Notes: generated by a model from the sequence alone, not told the origin. 64,000 bases of DNA from Haloechinothrix_A salitolerans (GCF_039544105.1 NZ_BAABLA010000011.1); one strand, 5' to 3'; shown: positions 1 through 12,182, numbered from the stretch's first letter. Numbers and translations are program-made.

Positions 1-876
1 GTAACCGGTGCGAGACACCCGAACCGGGTTGGCCTTGTCGGTCACGTCCTCGATCGTGAGCGTGTCCTCATTGGAGTTCATACAGATCTCACGGCCCGCG
101 TAGTCAGCATCCGGACCGGCGTAGTTCACGCACTGCGCGTCGTGGGTGTAGCCGTCGCCACCCACGCACCCGGCCGCGACCGGCGACTTCGGCGTCGAGA
201 TGTCAACGATGTGCGGACCAGCGTTGCACGTGTCGGACCCGACCGCGTACGCGTAGCCGCTGTCGGTGTTGATCACGATGTTGTGCGCCGGACCGAAGTC
301 ATCGTAATGCGCGTCCTCGGTGAACGTCTGCGGCGACGACACACCCCGCAGCCGCGTCAGGTCGAACACCTGCATCCCGTGCCCACTAATGGCATCGGCC
401 ACCACGAACGCGTGGTTCTTGTAGACCTTCACATCGCGCCAGGAACTGCTGGTGCCGTTGTGCGACGGCAAATTGCCGAGGTAGACCGGCGAGGTCGGGG
501 TGGTGACGTCGACGAACGCGGTGCCGTTCGTGCGCCCCATGATCGCGTATTCCTTACCGGTACTGGCATCGGTCCAGCCCCAAATATCGCTACCATTACC
601 GCCGCCGATGTCCGACAGCGGCAACACGCTCTGCAAATCCACATTTTGGCACGGATAGTCACCGGCCATGCCGTTCTCACACGGCACCTCGGCACCGGTG
701 ATCGCGGCCATCCGCTCCGCGGGCTCATGGTCGGCCATGAACGCCGCGATCGCGGCGGCCCCTTCCTCGGTTTCCGGGTCATGCGCTTGCGCGGCGGGCG
801 CACCCACCACCAGCGTCGCCGCCAGCGCGGCTGCCGCGCCCATGAGTATTCGGCTGGCCCGTCGCGTGGTGCGCAT
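1..876 (-). CDS. Secreted choice-of-anchor B-like protein (3'-truncated)
   Basis: The reading frame starts at an ATG at 876 behind GGAGAGGAG with a 6-nt spacer and runs off the left edge, giving 292 codons and no stop. The N-terminus is arginine-rich, then has an Ala/Leu/Val hydrophobic stretch ending near APAAQAHD, a typical Sec signal peptide. The mature part holds beta-propeller-like phrases (DIWGWTD, GTAFVDVT, GMQVFDLTRLRGV, HIVDISTPKSPV) and several cysteines, as in choice-of-anchor B / LVIVD-repeat secreted proteins. These have no established enzymatic role. Family assignment is by motif resemblance. A second LVIVD-type protein lies at 45071-46390, so the window holds two members of this broad group. 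Confidence 0.72.
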   Translation of the reverse strand, partial: MRTTRRASRILMGAAAALAATLVVGAPAAQAHDPETEEGAAAIAAFMADHEPAERMAAITGAEVPCENGMAGDYPCQNVDLQSVLPLSDIGGGNGSDIWGWTDASTGKEYAIMGRTNGTAFVDVTTPTSPVYLGNLPSHNGTSSSWRDVKVYKNHAFVVADAISGHGMQVFDLTRLRGVSSPQTFTEDAHYDDFGPAHNIVINTDSGYAYAVGSDTCNAGPHIVDISTPKSPVAAGCVGGDGYTHDAQCVNYAGPDADYAGREICMNSNEDTLTIEDVTDKANPVRVSRTGY

Positions 877-1173
877 ACCGCGCTCCTCTCCCTTTCTGGC
901 CGACAACCTCCGGCCAGAGTAGAGAGAAGAACCGACGCCGAGAACCGACGAAGGTCGCTACCGCACCCGCCATTTCTCCCGCTGTGACGGCACATTCACC
1001 GGAACGGAGCGCCGCCCGACGTTAGTCGTCGTCTCAATGGCGGTAGCGGATTGGCGGCGATTACGGTAATCGGCCGCATCCCTGGACGCCCAGCACTCCC
1101 AACGGCCGTCAGCGCTCACACTTTCGAGCGGACCGCACCTCGCCCCGCACGGCAGGGGCCGTGAGCAGGCCTA
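877..1173. other. Gene-free stretch between narK and the secreted protein gene
   Basis: No plausible coding frame is seen. The open frames crossing it are arginine-rich antisense shadows. The only clear structure is the 15-bp palindrome at 1058-1072. The stretch lies downstream of narK and upstream of the secreted protein gene, so it should hold the latter's promoter. I could not assign -35/-10 boxes with confidence. Confidence 0.5.
1058..1072. promoter_or_regulatory. 15-bp palindrome CGATTACGGTAATCG
   Basis: CGATTAC and GTAATCG are perfect 7-bp arms around a central G. The site is about 180 bp upstream of the ATG at 876. Size and symmetry fit a dimeric repressor operator; the regulator is unknown. 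Confidence 0.35.
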
Positions 1174-2457
1174 CTACGCGGCGCTGCTGATCCAGTCACG
1201 CTTGATCATGCGGACGGTGATCGCGGCAGCGGTGGTCGCCCCGGCCAGCAGCAACAGACTCACCGCGTACGTCCCGATCATCTCGTAGTTCGCGCCCATC
1301 AACAGCGGCGGCACGAACCCACCGAGACCGCCCGCGGCGCCGACGAACCCGGTCACCGCGCCCACCCGGTGTGCCGGAGTGAGCAGGGCTATGAGGGCGA
1401 ACGTCGCACCGGTCGCCGCTCCCAGTGCCGTGGCCATGGACAGGAATGCGATCGTCCCAAGCGGCATCAGCTCTGGTGCGAACGACTGTGCGACGGCGCC
1501 ACCGGCCACCACCAGCAGCGACGCGCTGAGCACCCGCTCCGGTCCGAACCGGTCCGATAGCCAGCCACCGAGCGGCCGGGCCACGACCGCGAGCAACACG
1601 AAGCCCGCCATCCGGTTGGCGGCGTCGATCCGCGCCAGCTCGTAGCCGGTGCGCAGGTACGTCGGCAGGTACACCGAGAACGCCACGTAGCCGCCGAACG
1701 CGAGCGCGTACAGCATCGAGGCGTACCAGGTGATCGGCAGCCGAACGACAACGGCCATCCGACGCAGCAACGACTCCGACGCTCCCGCGGCGGCGGGAGC
1801 GTCGCGGAACCACAGCGCCGCGACGACGGCGAACGCGGCGAGCGCGATCGCGGTGAGGATGAACGGCACTGGCACGCCACCGGCGTTGACCAACGGCACC
1901 GTGGTGAGCGCACTTATCGCCGTGCCACCCATGCCCGCGCCGAAGATTCCGATCGCCAGGCCACGCTTCTCCGGCGGGAACCACTTGTTGACCACCGGGA
2001 CGCCGATGGCGAATGCGGTACCGCCGATGCCGAGGAAGAAGCCGCCGACCAGCAACGCGGCCAGCGAGCTGTGTCCCGCGATGCCGACGTAGAGGACCGG
2101 CACCAGCGTCGCGACCGAGACGACCGGGAACATCACCCTGCCGCCGAACCGGTCGGTCAGCGCGCCGACGGGAATGCGGCCGACCGAGCCGACCAGCACC
2201 GGCACAGCCACGATCAAGGACTGCTGGAACGCCGACAGTCCGAGGTCCTCGGCGAACATCGGCCCCAGCGGGCTGAGCAGCGCCCACGCCCAGAAATTCA
2301 GGGCGAAACCCGACGTCGCCATCGCGAGCATGATCCAGGGGGTTCTTCCGATACCGGGCGTCACGCGCGCCGGTTCGTGGGCCGTAGCAGTCACGACATC
2401 GACGTTGCCGACCTCGTGGCGCGGCCGAGTAGACACCACGGTCCCGAGTTCACGCAT
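1174..2457 (-). CDS. narK: Nitrate/nitrite transporter, NarK family (MFS)
   Basis: This integral membrane MFS protein probably imports nitrate and/or exports nitrite for the reductase encoded divergently. It has about 12 hydrophobic segments and the two nitrate-signature-like glycine runs of the NarK family, GIFGAGMGGTAIS after helix 4 to 5 and GAAGGLGGFVPP in the second half. The start is uncertain. The frame stays open into narG (to 2595), but an ATG at 2457 or 2469, or a GTG closer to the first helix, is more likely; none has a strong ribosome binding site. With 2457 the protein has 427 residues. It is divergent from narG, sharing a region with an inverted repeat at 2461-2484. Confidence 0.88.
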   Translation of the reverse strand: MRELGTVVSTRPRHEVGNVDVVTATAHEPARVTPGIGRTPWIMLAMATSGFALNFWAWALLSPLGPMFAEDLGLSAFQQSLIVAVPVLVGSVGRIPVGALTDRFGGRVMFPVVSVATLVPVLYVGIAGHSSLAALLVGGFFLGIGGTAFAIGVPVVNKWFPPEKRGLAIGIFGAGMGGTAISALTTVPLVNAGGVPVPFILTAIALAAFAVVAALWFRDAPAAAGASESLLRRMAVVVRLPITWYASMLYALAFGGYVAFSVYLPTYLRTGYELARIDAANRMAGFVLLAVVARPLGGWLSDRFGPERVLSASLLVVAGGAVAQSFAPELMPLGTIAFLSMATALGAATGATFALIALLTPAHRVGAVTGFVGAAGGLGGFVPPLLMGANYEMIGTYAVSLLLLAGATTAAAITVRMIKRDWISSAA

Positions 2458-2460
2458 CGA

Positions 2461-2484
2461 AAGGCCCATCCGATCGGGGGCCTT
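2461..2484. promoter_or_regulatory. Inverted repeat between narK and narG
   Basis: AAGGCCC (2461-2467) and GGGCCTT (2478-2484) are perfect 7-bp arms with a 10-nt spacer, and pairing extends by one or two bases with a bulge. It lies about 45 bp upstream of the narG ATG and at the likely narK start. It could be an operator for the divergent promoters or a leader hairpin. No known nitrate or redox regulator motif is recognised. Confidence 0.4.
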
Positions 2485-2527
2485 CGTCTCTGCCGGGCAA
2501 ACCCCATTCAGCAGCACGCTCGTCACC

Positions 2528-6174
<3,647 letters not shown>

Positions 6175-6175
<1 letters not shown>

Positions 6176-6324
6176 TGCGCGGTTGGGAGCTTTGCCAACC
6201 GGCCGAGGCGGGCCGCCCGAGCTCGCGAGGGTGGCTCTCCGAGGCCGGTACCGCCGCACCATGCGAGCGCGAGGCGACGTCCGAAACGGCAAAGGTCACA
6301 GAGCTGGAGATGTTATGCGAGTGA
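6175..6324 (+). CDS. Possible 49-aa small protein between narG and narH
   Basis: A short frame starts at an ATG whose A is the last base of the narG stop (TGATG) and ends with TGA at 6322-6324, inside the first codons of narH. It would encode 49 residues with three cysteines and no recognised domain. NarG and narH usually abut; here 139 bases separate them, and this frame spans them with coupling geometry at both ends. It may be a real coupled small gene or a translated leader that carries ribosomes to narH. The evidence is positional only. Confidence 0.25.
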
Positions 6325-7859
6325 TGGCACAGGTCGCGATGGTGATGAACCTCGATAAATGCATCGGGTGTCACACCTGTTCGGTGACATGCAAGCAGAC
6401 CTGGACCAACCGGGACGGCACCGAGTACGTCTGGTTCAACAACGTCGAGACGAAGCCGGGCATCGGCTACCCGAAGTACCACGAGGACCAGCAGCGCTGG
6501 CGCGGCGGGTGGGTACTCGACCGGCGCGGCAAGCTAAAGCTGCGCTCCGGCGGCAAAGTGAAGCGGCTGCTGAGTCTGTTCGCCAACCCGAACCTGCCGT
6601 CGATCGACGACTACTACGAGCCGATCACCTACGACTACGACACGCTGCTGACCGCCCCAGCTGGCCCGCACACGCCGGTGATCCGGCCAAAGTCGGCGCT
6701 GACCGGCAACGACACGTCGATTACCTGGGGCGCCAACTGGGAGGACGACCTGGGCGGCGCACCCGAGCACGCGCCAGGCGACCCGAACATCGCCGCCATG
6801 CCGCCCCAGGCGGCGGAAAAGGTGCGGTTCTCGTTCGAGCAGACGTTCATGTTCCACTTGCCGCGCATCTGCGAGCACTGCCTTAATCCGGCGTGCGTCT
6901 CCGCGTGCCCGTCCGGCGCGATGTTCAAACGCGAAGAGGACGGCATCGTGCTGGTCGACCAGGACCGGTGCCGGGGCTGGCGCATGTGTGTGTCCGCGTG
7001 CCCGTATAAGAAGGTCTACCTCAACCACACCACGGGCAAAGCCGAGAAGTGCACGTTCTGCTTCCCACGCATCGAGAACGGTCAGCCCACCGTGTGTGCG
7101 GAGACCTGCGTCGGCAGGCTGCGCTACATCGGCCTCGTCCTCTACGACGCTGACAAAGTCACCGCCGCCGCCAGCGTGCCCAACGAGCAGGACCTCCTCG
7201 ACGCGCAGCGGGACGCTTTCCTCGACCCGCACGACCCCGAGGTGATCGCCGCGGCCCGTGACGAGGGCATCCCGGACGACTGGGTTGAGGCGGCGCAACG
7301 CTCCCCCGTCTACGCGCTCGCGGTGAAGCACCGGGTGGCGCTGCCCCTGCACCCGGAGTACCGGACCATGCCGATGGTCTGGTACGTGCCGCCGCTGTCG
7401 CCGGTGCTGGACGCCGTCACCGACGCCAACGGCGACAACACCGACCCGGACCAGGTGTTCCACGCGATCACCGACCTGCGTATCCCGATGGAGTACCTGG
7501 CAAGCCTGTTCAGCGCGGGCGACGCCGACGTCGTCGCCGGGGTCCTGATGAAGCTCTCCGCGATGCGCGGGTACATGCGCGCCCGCACACTCGACGGGAC
7601 CGTCGCCGACAACCTGCTCGCCGCGACCGGCATGTCCGCCGACGACATGGAGTCGCTGTACCGGCTGCTGGCGATCGCCCGCTACGAGGAGCGCTACGTC
7701 ATCCCGGCCGCGCACCGCGAAGACGCCGCCGACCTGGCGATGCTCGATACCGGATGCAGCCTCGACGTCCCCGGCGGCCCCGGCATGGGCGGCGAGCCCG
7801 GCGGCCCCGCCGTCAGCCTCGGAATGCCCACCCCGCGTGGCAAGGAGCGGACCCGATGA
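6315..7859 (+). CDS. narH: Respiratory nitrate reductase beta subunit NarH
   Basis: This iron-sulfur subunit passes electrons from NarI to NarG. The ATG at 6315 follows GGAG with a 6-nt spacer and gives 514 residues, the family length. All four cluster motifs are visible: C16-x2-C19-x2-C22-x3-C26, CEHCLNPACVSACP, CRGWRMCVSACP (tryptophan replaces one cysteine, as expected for the [3Fe-4S] centre), and CTFC followed by CAETC. The frame is open further upstream, but those residues are unlike NarH. The gene ends in an ATGA overlap with narJ. Confidence 0.97.
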   Translation: MRVMAQVAMVMNLDKCIGCHTCSVTCKQTWTNRDGTEYVWFNNVETKPGIGYPKYHEDQQRWRGGWVLDRRGKLKLRSGGKVKRLLSLFANPNLPSIDDYYEPITYDYDTLLTAPAGPHTPVIRPKSALTGNDTSITWGANWEDDLGGAPEHAPGDPNIAAMPPQAAEKVRFSFEQTFMFHLPRICEHCLNPACVSACPSGAMFKREEDGIVLVDQDRCRGWRMCVSACPYKKVYLNHTTGKAEKCTFCFPRIENGQPTVCAETCVGRLRYIGLVLYDADKVTAAASVPNEQDLLDAQRDAFLDPHDPEVIAAARDEGIPDDWVEAAQRSPVYALAVKHRVALPLHPEYRTMPMVWYVPPLSPVLDAVTDANGDNTDPDQVFHAITDLRIPMEYLASLFSAGDADVVAGVLMKLSAMRGYMRARTLDGTVADNLLAATGMSADDMESLYRLLAIARYEERYVIPAAHREDAADLAMLDTGCSLDVPGGPGMGGEPGGPAVSLGMPTPRGKERTR

Positions 7860-8500
7860 GCACCTGGCCCGACGACCCGCGCGCCCGCGCGCTGCTGGTG
7901 ATCTCCGAAACGTTGCGCTACCCCGACGAGCACCTGCTCGCCCGCCGCGATCTGCTCACCGACGTCGCGGCGTCGCTGCCCACGTCTTCGGCCGGTACAC
8001 GGAAGCCGCTGCTGCGGTTCCTCGGCTGGTTCCGTAACGCCGAGCCGTTCGCGCTGGCGCGGCACTACGTCGAGATGTTCGACCTGCGACGCAAGAGCAG
8101 CCTGTACCTGACGTACTACCTGCACGGCGACACCCGCCGCAGGGGCATGGCGCTGCTGACGTTGAAGCAGACGTACCGCGCGACCGGGCTGGTCCCGCCG
8201 GAGGACGAGCTACCGGACTACCTGCCGCTCGTGTGCGAGTTCGCCGCCACGGCTCGGCGCGGCGAGACACCGCTGCGGCAGCACCGGGCGGGGATTGAGC
8301 TGATCCGCACGGCGCTGTGCGACTCAGGCTCGCCGTACGCCGACGTCCTCGACGCCCTGGCCGCGCTGCTGCCCACGCTGTCGACGTCCGAGTACGGCCG
8401 CGTCGCCGACCTCGCCGCGGACGGACCACCCACCGAACAGGTCGGGCTGGCGCCGTTCGCCCCACCGGAATACCTAGCGGGAATGGAGATACGGGCATGA
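7856..8500 (+). CDS. narJ: Nitrate reductase assembly chaperone NarJ
   Basis: NarJ is a cytoplasmic chaperone that binds the NarG N-terminus and is needed for cofactor insertion before the complex docks on NarI. The ATG at 7856 overlaps the narH stop. The protein has 214 residues. The family signature HYVEMFDLRRK followed by LYLTYYLHGDTRRRG lies near residues 65-100. Longer open frames upstream are out of register with the family. It is coupled to narI by a second ATGA overlap. Confidence 0.94.
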   Translation: MSTWPDDPRARALLVISETLRYPDEHLLARRDLLTDVAASLPTSSAGTRKPLLRFLGWFRNAEPFALARHYVEMFDLRRKSSLYLTYYLHGDTRRRGMALLTLKQTYRATGLVPPEDELPDYLPLVCEFAATARRGETPLRQHRAGIELIRTALCDSGSPYADVLDALAALLPTLSTSEYGRVADLAADGPPTEQVGLAPFAPPEYLAGMEIRA

Positions 8501-9285
8501 CCACCGATGTCGCACTCTGGGTCGTGTTGCCCTACATCGCGCTGACGGTGTTCGTGGTCGGCCACGTCTGGCGCTGGCGCGCGGACCAATTCGGCTGGAC
8601 GACTCGCACGACGCAGCTGCTGGAGAACCGCTGGCTGCGGCTCGGTTCGCCGCTGTTCCACCTGGGGATGTTCGCGGTGATCGCGGGACACGTGGTCGGG
8701 CTGCTGGTGCCGACGTCGTGGACCGAGGCGTTGGGCGTATCCGATGACGTCTACCACGTCGTCGCGGTCGGCGCGGGCACGATCGCCGGGGTGATGCTCA
8801 TGGCTGGTCTCGCGCTCTTGCTGGCCCGCCGGTTCGTCAACGGCCGAGTGCGGCGCACCACCACCCGCATGGACAAGGCGATGTACGCGGTGCTGATCGT
8901 GGTGATTCTGCTGGGCATGGGCGAGACCGTGCTGGTCAACCTGCTCGGCGGCGGCTACGACTACCGCGAGACCGTCGCGGTCTGGTTCCGCGGCATCTTC
9001 TACTTCCAGCCGGACGCTTCACTGATGGCGGGCGCGCCGCTGGTGTATCAGGCGCACGCGGCGGCGGCGTGGGTGTTCATCGGCATGTGGCCGTTCACCC
9101 GGCTGGTGCACGTGTGGTCCGCGCCGATCGCCTACCTGTGGCGGCCGTACGTCGTGTATCGCAAGCGCGCCAGCACCTCCCATACGCACGCCGCCGTGCG
9201 GCGCGCGGGCCGGATCGAGCCGCGCCTGCGCACCCGTCCGCGGTCGCCAGACCGGCGCGCGACAAAGGAGAGGCAGCCGTCATGA
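8497..9285 (+). CDS. narI: Nitrate reductase gamma subunit NarI (cytochrome b)
   Basis: NarI is the membrane diheme cytochrome b that oxidises quinol and anchors NarGH. The ATG at 8497 overlaps the narJ stop and gives 262 residues. Five hydrophobic helices are visible. The four heme histidines sit at H55, H65, H187 and H205, the expected spacing. The C-terminal tail of about 45 residues is arginine-rich and cytoplasmic. Its coding sequence contains the AAAGGAG that serves the next gene, so narI and the fifth gene are translationally linked. Confidence 0.96.
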   Translation: MTTDVALWVVLPYIALTVFVVGHVWRWRADQFGWTTRTTQLLENRWLRLGSPLFHLGMFAVIAGHVVGLLVPTSWTEALGVSDDVYHVVAVGAGTIAGVMLMAGLALLLARRFVNGRVRRTTTRMDKAMYAVLIVVILLGMGETVLVNLLGGGYDYRETVAVWFRGIFYFQPDASLMAGAPLVYQAHAAAAWVFIGMWPFTRLVHVWSAPIAYLWRPYVVYRKRASTSHTHAAVRRAGRIEPRLRTRPRSPDRRATKERQPS

Positions 9286-10016
9286 CCAAAGCCACGCCAC
9301 CCACGACGCAGCCGGACGCCATACCCCGGCCGCGTGCCGACAGTCCCCCAGCCACCCCGGCACCCGAGCCGCCACCCGCGCTACCGGTGCCGCCGGGGCA
9401 GCTCATCGACGAGTTCACCCCGACGGTCGACGTCGGGCTGATGGAACACCTCGTCGTCAACGCACCGCCCGACGTGACGTACGAGAAGGTCGGCGAGCTG
9501 CGGTTCACTGACATCCGCACGCCGCTGGTGCGGGCGATGCTGGTCGCCCGCGGTCTACCCAGGCTGGTGCGATGGGTGCGGCGCGGCGGAGTGCGGGGCT
9601 GGCGACATCACCACGCCGTACCCATCGAGTTCACGCTGGACGACCTTGTGATGGGCACGACGTGGGTACTGCTCGGCGAGCATCCCGGCAGCGAGATCGT
9701 GCTCGGTGTGGCGGGCCGGTTCTGGACGCCGATCATCCGCTGGCAGGACGTCGCGGCGGACGGTTTCGCCGACTACGAACGGCCCGGCAGCGGTACCATC
9801 GCCGCGTCGTTCTCGGTGCACCCGTACGGCGCGGGCAAGACGTTGCTCACCCACGAGGTTCGGGTGCGGCTCACCGATCCGTTCAGCCGCCGGGTCTGCG
9901 GTTGGTACTGGTTCGTCGTGCGGCCGTTCGCACACCTGCTCGCGCGCGGGATGCTGCACGCCATCCGCCGCGAAGCTGAACGCGAGGCCGGCCGCGCGGG
10001 GCGGACGGGAAACTGA
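9282..10016 (+). CDS. SRPBCC-like protein, fifth gene of the nar operon
   Basis: The ATG at 9282 overlaps the narI stop and follows AAAGGAG, so the gene belongs to the nar operon. The product has 244 residues. About 45 residues of Pro/Thr/Ala-rich N-terminus are followed by a domain that resembles polyketide cyclase/SRPBCC folds (DVTYEKVGELRF, PIIRWQD, IAASFSVHPYG, LLTHEVRVRLTDPFSRR) and an arginine-rich, partly hydrophobic C-terminus. No signal peptide or catalytic motif is seen. It is not one of the standard NarGHJI proteins. It could bind a lipid or quinone near the complex, but that is a guess from fold type and position. Confidence 0.75.
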   Translation: MTKATPPTTQPDAIPRPRADSPPATPAPEPPPALPVPPGQLIDEFTPTVDVGLMEHLVVNAPPDVTYEKVGELRFTDIRTPLVRAMLVARGLPRLVRWVRRGGVRGWRHHHAVPIEFTLDDLVMGTTWVLLGEHPGSEIVLGVAGRFWTPIIRWQDVAADGFADYERPGSGTIAASFSVHPYGAGKTLLTHEVRVRLTDPFSRRVCGWYWFVVRPFAHLLARGMLHAIRREAEREAGRAGRTGN

Positions 10017-10038
10017 TCCCACCACCCCGCTCGCGGCT

Positions 10039-11223
10039 TCAGGCGACTTTCTCGTACAGCGTCACGACCACGGAACTGCCACCGCCGACATTGTGCTGAA
10101 GCGCCAGGTTCGCACCCTCGACCTGACGCGGGCCCGCTTCACCGCGCAACTGCCACGTCAGTTCCGCGCACTGCGCCATGCCCGTCGCGCCGAGCGGATG
10201 GCCCTTGGACAGCAGCCCGCCGGATGGGTTGGTGACGACGCGACCACCATAGGTGTTGTCGCCATCAGCGATGAACTTCTCGGCCGTACCTTCCGGCGTC
10301 AGGCCAAGCACCTCGTAGGTGAGCAGCTCATTCGGCGTGAAGCAGTCGTGCAGTTCCACGACGGGAATGTCCTCCGGGCCAATACCGGACTGCTCATAGA
10401 CCTGGCGGGCGGCCTCGCCAACGATGCCGGTCCACGCCCAGCCCTGGCGATCACGTTCCTCGGCCTCTGGGGTATCCGTGGTCATCGCCTGCGCCCGGAT
10501 GTGCACGTCGGCACGAAGCCCGTGTTTCCTGGCGAAGTCCTTGCCGCAGATCACCGCCGCGGCTGCGCCGCAGGTGGGTGGGGCACATTGCAGCTTGGTC
10601 AACATGCCGCAGATCGTCGGCGAGCTCAGGACGTCGTCGATCGTGATCGGGTCGCGGAACACGGCGTACGGGTTGTTCGCCGCGTGCTTGCGGGCCTTCA
10701 CCGAGATGGCGGCGAACGTCTCGGGCGTGGCGCCGTACTTTTCCATGTAGGCATCCGCGGCGATGGCGAACCACCGTGGCGCGGGTGGCGCCGACGCGTA
10801 GTCGCCGCGCTCCACGCCCACGATCTCGTTGAGCCTGCTCAACGGATTCGGTCGATCGGTCCACACCGCGTCCAACGCCCCAGGACGCATCGTCTCGAAG
10901 CCAAACGCCAGCACGCAGTCCGCCGCGCCGCTTTCCACGGCCTGGCGTGCCAGCCAGAGCGCGGTCGAGCCAGTGGAGCAGTTGTTGTTCACGTTAATCA
11001 CCGGGACACCGGTCATCCCCACCCGATACGCGGCGAGCTGGCCGCTGGTCGAGTCGCCGAACACGTACCCGGCGTAGACCTGCTGAACCGTGCCGTAGTC
11101 GACCCCAGCGTCGGCGAGTGCGGCCTTGATCGCGCCCTCCGCCATCACGTCGTAGGGATCCGCCTTCTTCGGCGTCGCGAACGGCACCATCCCGACACCG
11201 GCAACGTAGGCCCCACCGCCCAT
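10039..11223 (-). CDS. Thiolase-superfamily acetyl-CoA acetyltransferase / lipid-transfer protein
   Basis: The ATG at 11223 follows AAAGGAG with an 8-nt spacer and gives 394 residues, the length of SCP2-type thiolases. The nucleophile is the cysteine in NNNCSTGSTAL (C82). The other catalytic parts are HDCFTPNELL and GGLLSKGHPLGATG. Proteins of this type are usually annotated as lipid-transfer or acetyl-CoA acetyltransferase and act in sterol or fatty-acid beta-oxidation. A longer open frame reaches 11340 but lacks homology-like sequence and a ribosome site. It converges on the nar operon with a gap of about 20 bases and stands alone. Confidence 0.93.
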   Translation of the reverse strand: MGGGAYVAGVGMVPFATPKKADPYDVMAEGAIKAALADAGVDYGTVQQVYAGYVFGDSTSGQLAAYRVGMTGVPVINVNNNCSTGSTALWLARQAVESGAADCVLAFGFETMRPGALDAVWTDRPNPLSRLNEIVGVERGDYASAPPAPRWFAIAADAYMEKYGATPETFAAISVKARKHAANNPYAVFRDPITIDDVLSSPTICGMLTKLQCAPPTCGAAAAVICGKDFARKHGLRADVHIRAQAMTTDTPEAEERDRQGWAWTGIVGEAARQVYEQSGIGPEDIPVVELHDCFTPNELLTYEVLGLTPEGTAEKFIADGDNTYGGRVVTNPSGGLLSKGHPLGATGMAQCAELTWQLRGEAGPRQVEGANLALQHNVGGGSSVVVTLYEKVA

Positions 11224-11536
11224 AACACTCGCTCCTTTGATCACGACCCACCGACAGGGAAACCGCGCCAGTTCCGAAGCATCCGGACCGGCATATCTCA
11301 CGTGGCTTGTTCCACCGGAATAGCTCAAGGCTCGCCGCAAGAAAAGGTGACATTACCGCACGGCCGAACAAGTATCCTGCGACTGAGAGTAGACCTACGG
11401 AAACCAACGAGCAATGCATATTGGTCGATTAAATTCGCGGAGATGAATTGGTGAGAGCGTGCGATTATTCCTAGCGACGAATCCGAATTCTCACCTGAAA
11501 TTCGGGACCATTACCGCCGCCTCCGACAAACGGGTG

Positions 11537-11555
11537 AACCGGGTCAATACCGGTT
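11537..11555. promoter_or_regulatory. Inverted repeat AACCGG-N7-CCGGTT
   Basis: Perfect 6-bp arms at 11537-11542 and 11550-11555 with a 7-nt spacer, in the less GC-rich gap upstream of both flanking genes. Operator-like; the binding protein is unknown. Confidence 0.3.
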
Positions 11556-11595
11556 GGGGCGTCTTCCGCAAAATCCAATACAACCGCATCGCTCG

Positions 11596-11611
11596 CGATA
11601 CGATCGTATCG
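11596..11611. promoter_or_regulatory. 16-bp perfect palindrome CGATACGATCGTATCG
   Basis: A perfect 16-bp palindrome without spacer, 41 bp after the inverted repeat at 11537-11555. It lies about 370 bp upstream of the thiolase start and 270 bp upstream of the small gene at 11881. Its symmetry suits a dimeric repressor. Confidence 0.35.
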
Positions 11612-11745
11612 GATTTCCGAAGAGCAACCACAGCGCGGGCCCGCGATGAGGCCGCTGCCGATAGCGAGCGGGACGTCTAACCCCGGAGCGCGGGGACACC
11701 CGGCACCGCCTTGTGCGGACGTCTGGTGGTTTACCGGTGCCCGAT

Positions 11746-11779
11746 CCGGGACATCCGGTCGGAGGCCGGGACATAGGCC
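11746..11779 (+). promoter_or_regulatory. Two CCGGGACAT copies 20 bp apart (weak DosR-like boxes)
   Basis: CCGGGACAT occurs at 11746-11754 and 11766-11774, spaced two helical turns. The second continues as GGGACATAGGCCCC, which loosely fits the GGGAC-N4-GTCCC core of DosR/DevR boxes. The pair is about 105 bp upstream of the small gene at 11881. Similarity is partial, and only the spacing supports function. Confidence 0.25.
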
Positions 11780-11880
11780 CCATGGCAGGGGGCACAGCGG
11801 CCCTGGCCCCGACGACATTCGACCGCTGACACCACCTCCCGGTAGGAGCAGGATGGTGTCAGGACGCAGGGAGGTCCACC

Positions 11881-12180
11881 ATGATCACGCAGCGCGGTCC
11901 GCTCACCACCTCGGTGACCAACGAACCAACCGCCGAGGAACGATCCCACGCCGTGCGGGTCGTCGCGTCGTACGCGCGGGACGCAACCGAACTCATCGAC
12001 CTGCTCGACATGCTCGGACTCGCCGCGAGCGAAGCCCACGAGCCGGGCAGCGCGCCCGACCAGGTCGAGCGACGCGAGCAGGCGGCGGCCCGCGGCCGGC
12101 GCGGTCGCCCGCTACTGGTGAGCGAACTGACGGAGATGTTCGCCGGAGCGGACGTCGAAGCACGAGCCGGCGTGCGGTAG
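11881..12180 (+). CDS. Hypothetical 99-aa protein
   Basis: The ATG at 11881 follows GGGAGG with a 7-nt spacer. The product has 99 residues: an N-terminal polar part, a helical segment (ASYARDATELIDLLDMLGL, about residues 29-47), an arginine-rich middle, and a second helix near LLVSELTEMFAG. There is no signal peptide, transmembrane segment or recognised domain. It is convergent with the LigD-type polymerase gene, with 2 bases between stops. The good ribosome site and non-shadow composition make it a likely real gene of unknown function. Confidence 0.7.
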   Translation: MITQRGPLTTSVTNEPTAEERSHAVRVVASYARDATELIDLLDMLGLAASEAHEPGSAPDQVERREQAAARGRRGRPLLVSELTEMFAGADVEARAGVR

Positions 12181-12182
12181 TC

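Larger units (their letters stand above)
11224..11880. other. Gene-free 657-nt region with palindromes
   Basis: The central part is less GC-rich than its surroundings and has no convincing coding frame; the open frames here lack ribosome sites and have shadow-like composition. It holds two clean inverted repeats (11537-11555 and 11596-11611) and a directly repeated CCGGGACAT (11746-11774) upstream of the small gene at 11881. It therefore looks regulatory, or may be a decayed gene. Confidence 0.5.

Noticed and set aside
10017..10038. Terminator between the nar operon and the convergent thiolase gene
   Set aside because: The 22-nt gap shows no clear stem-loop.
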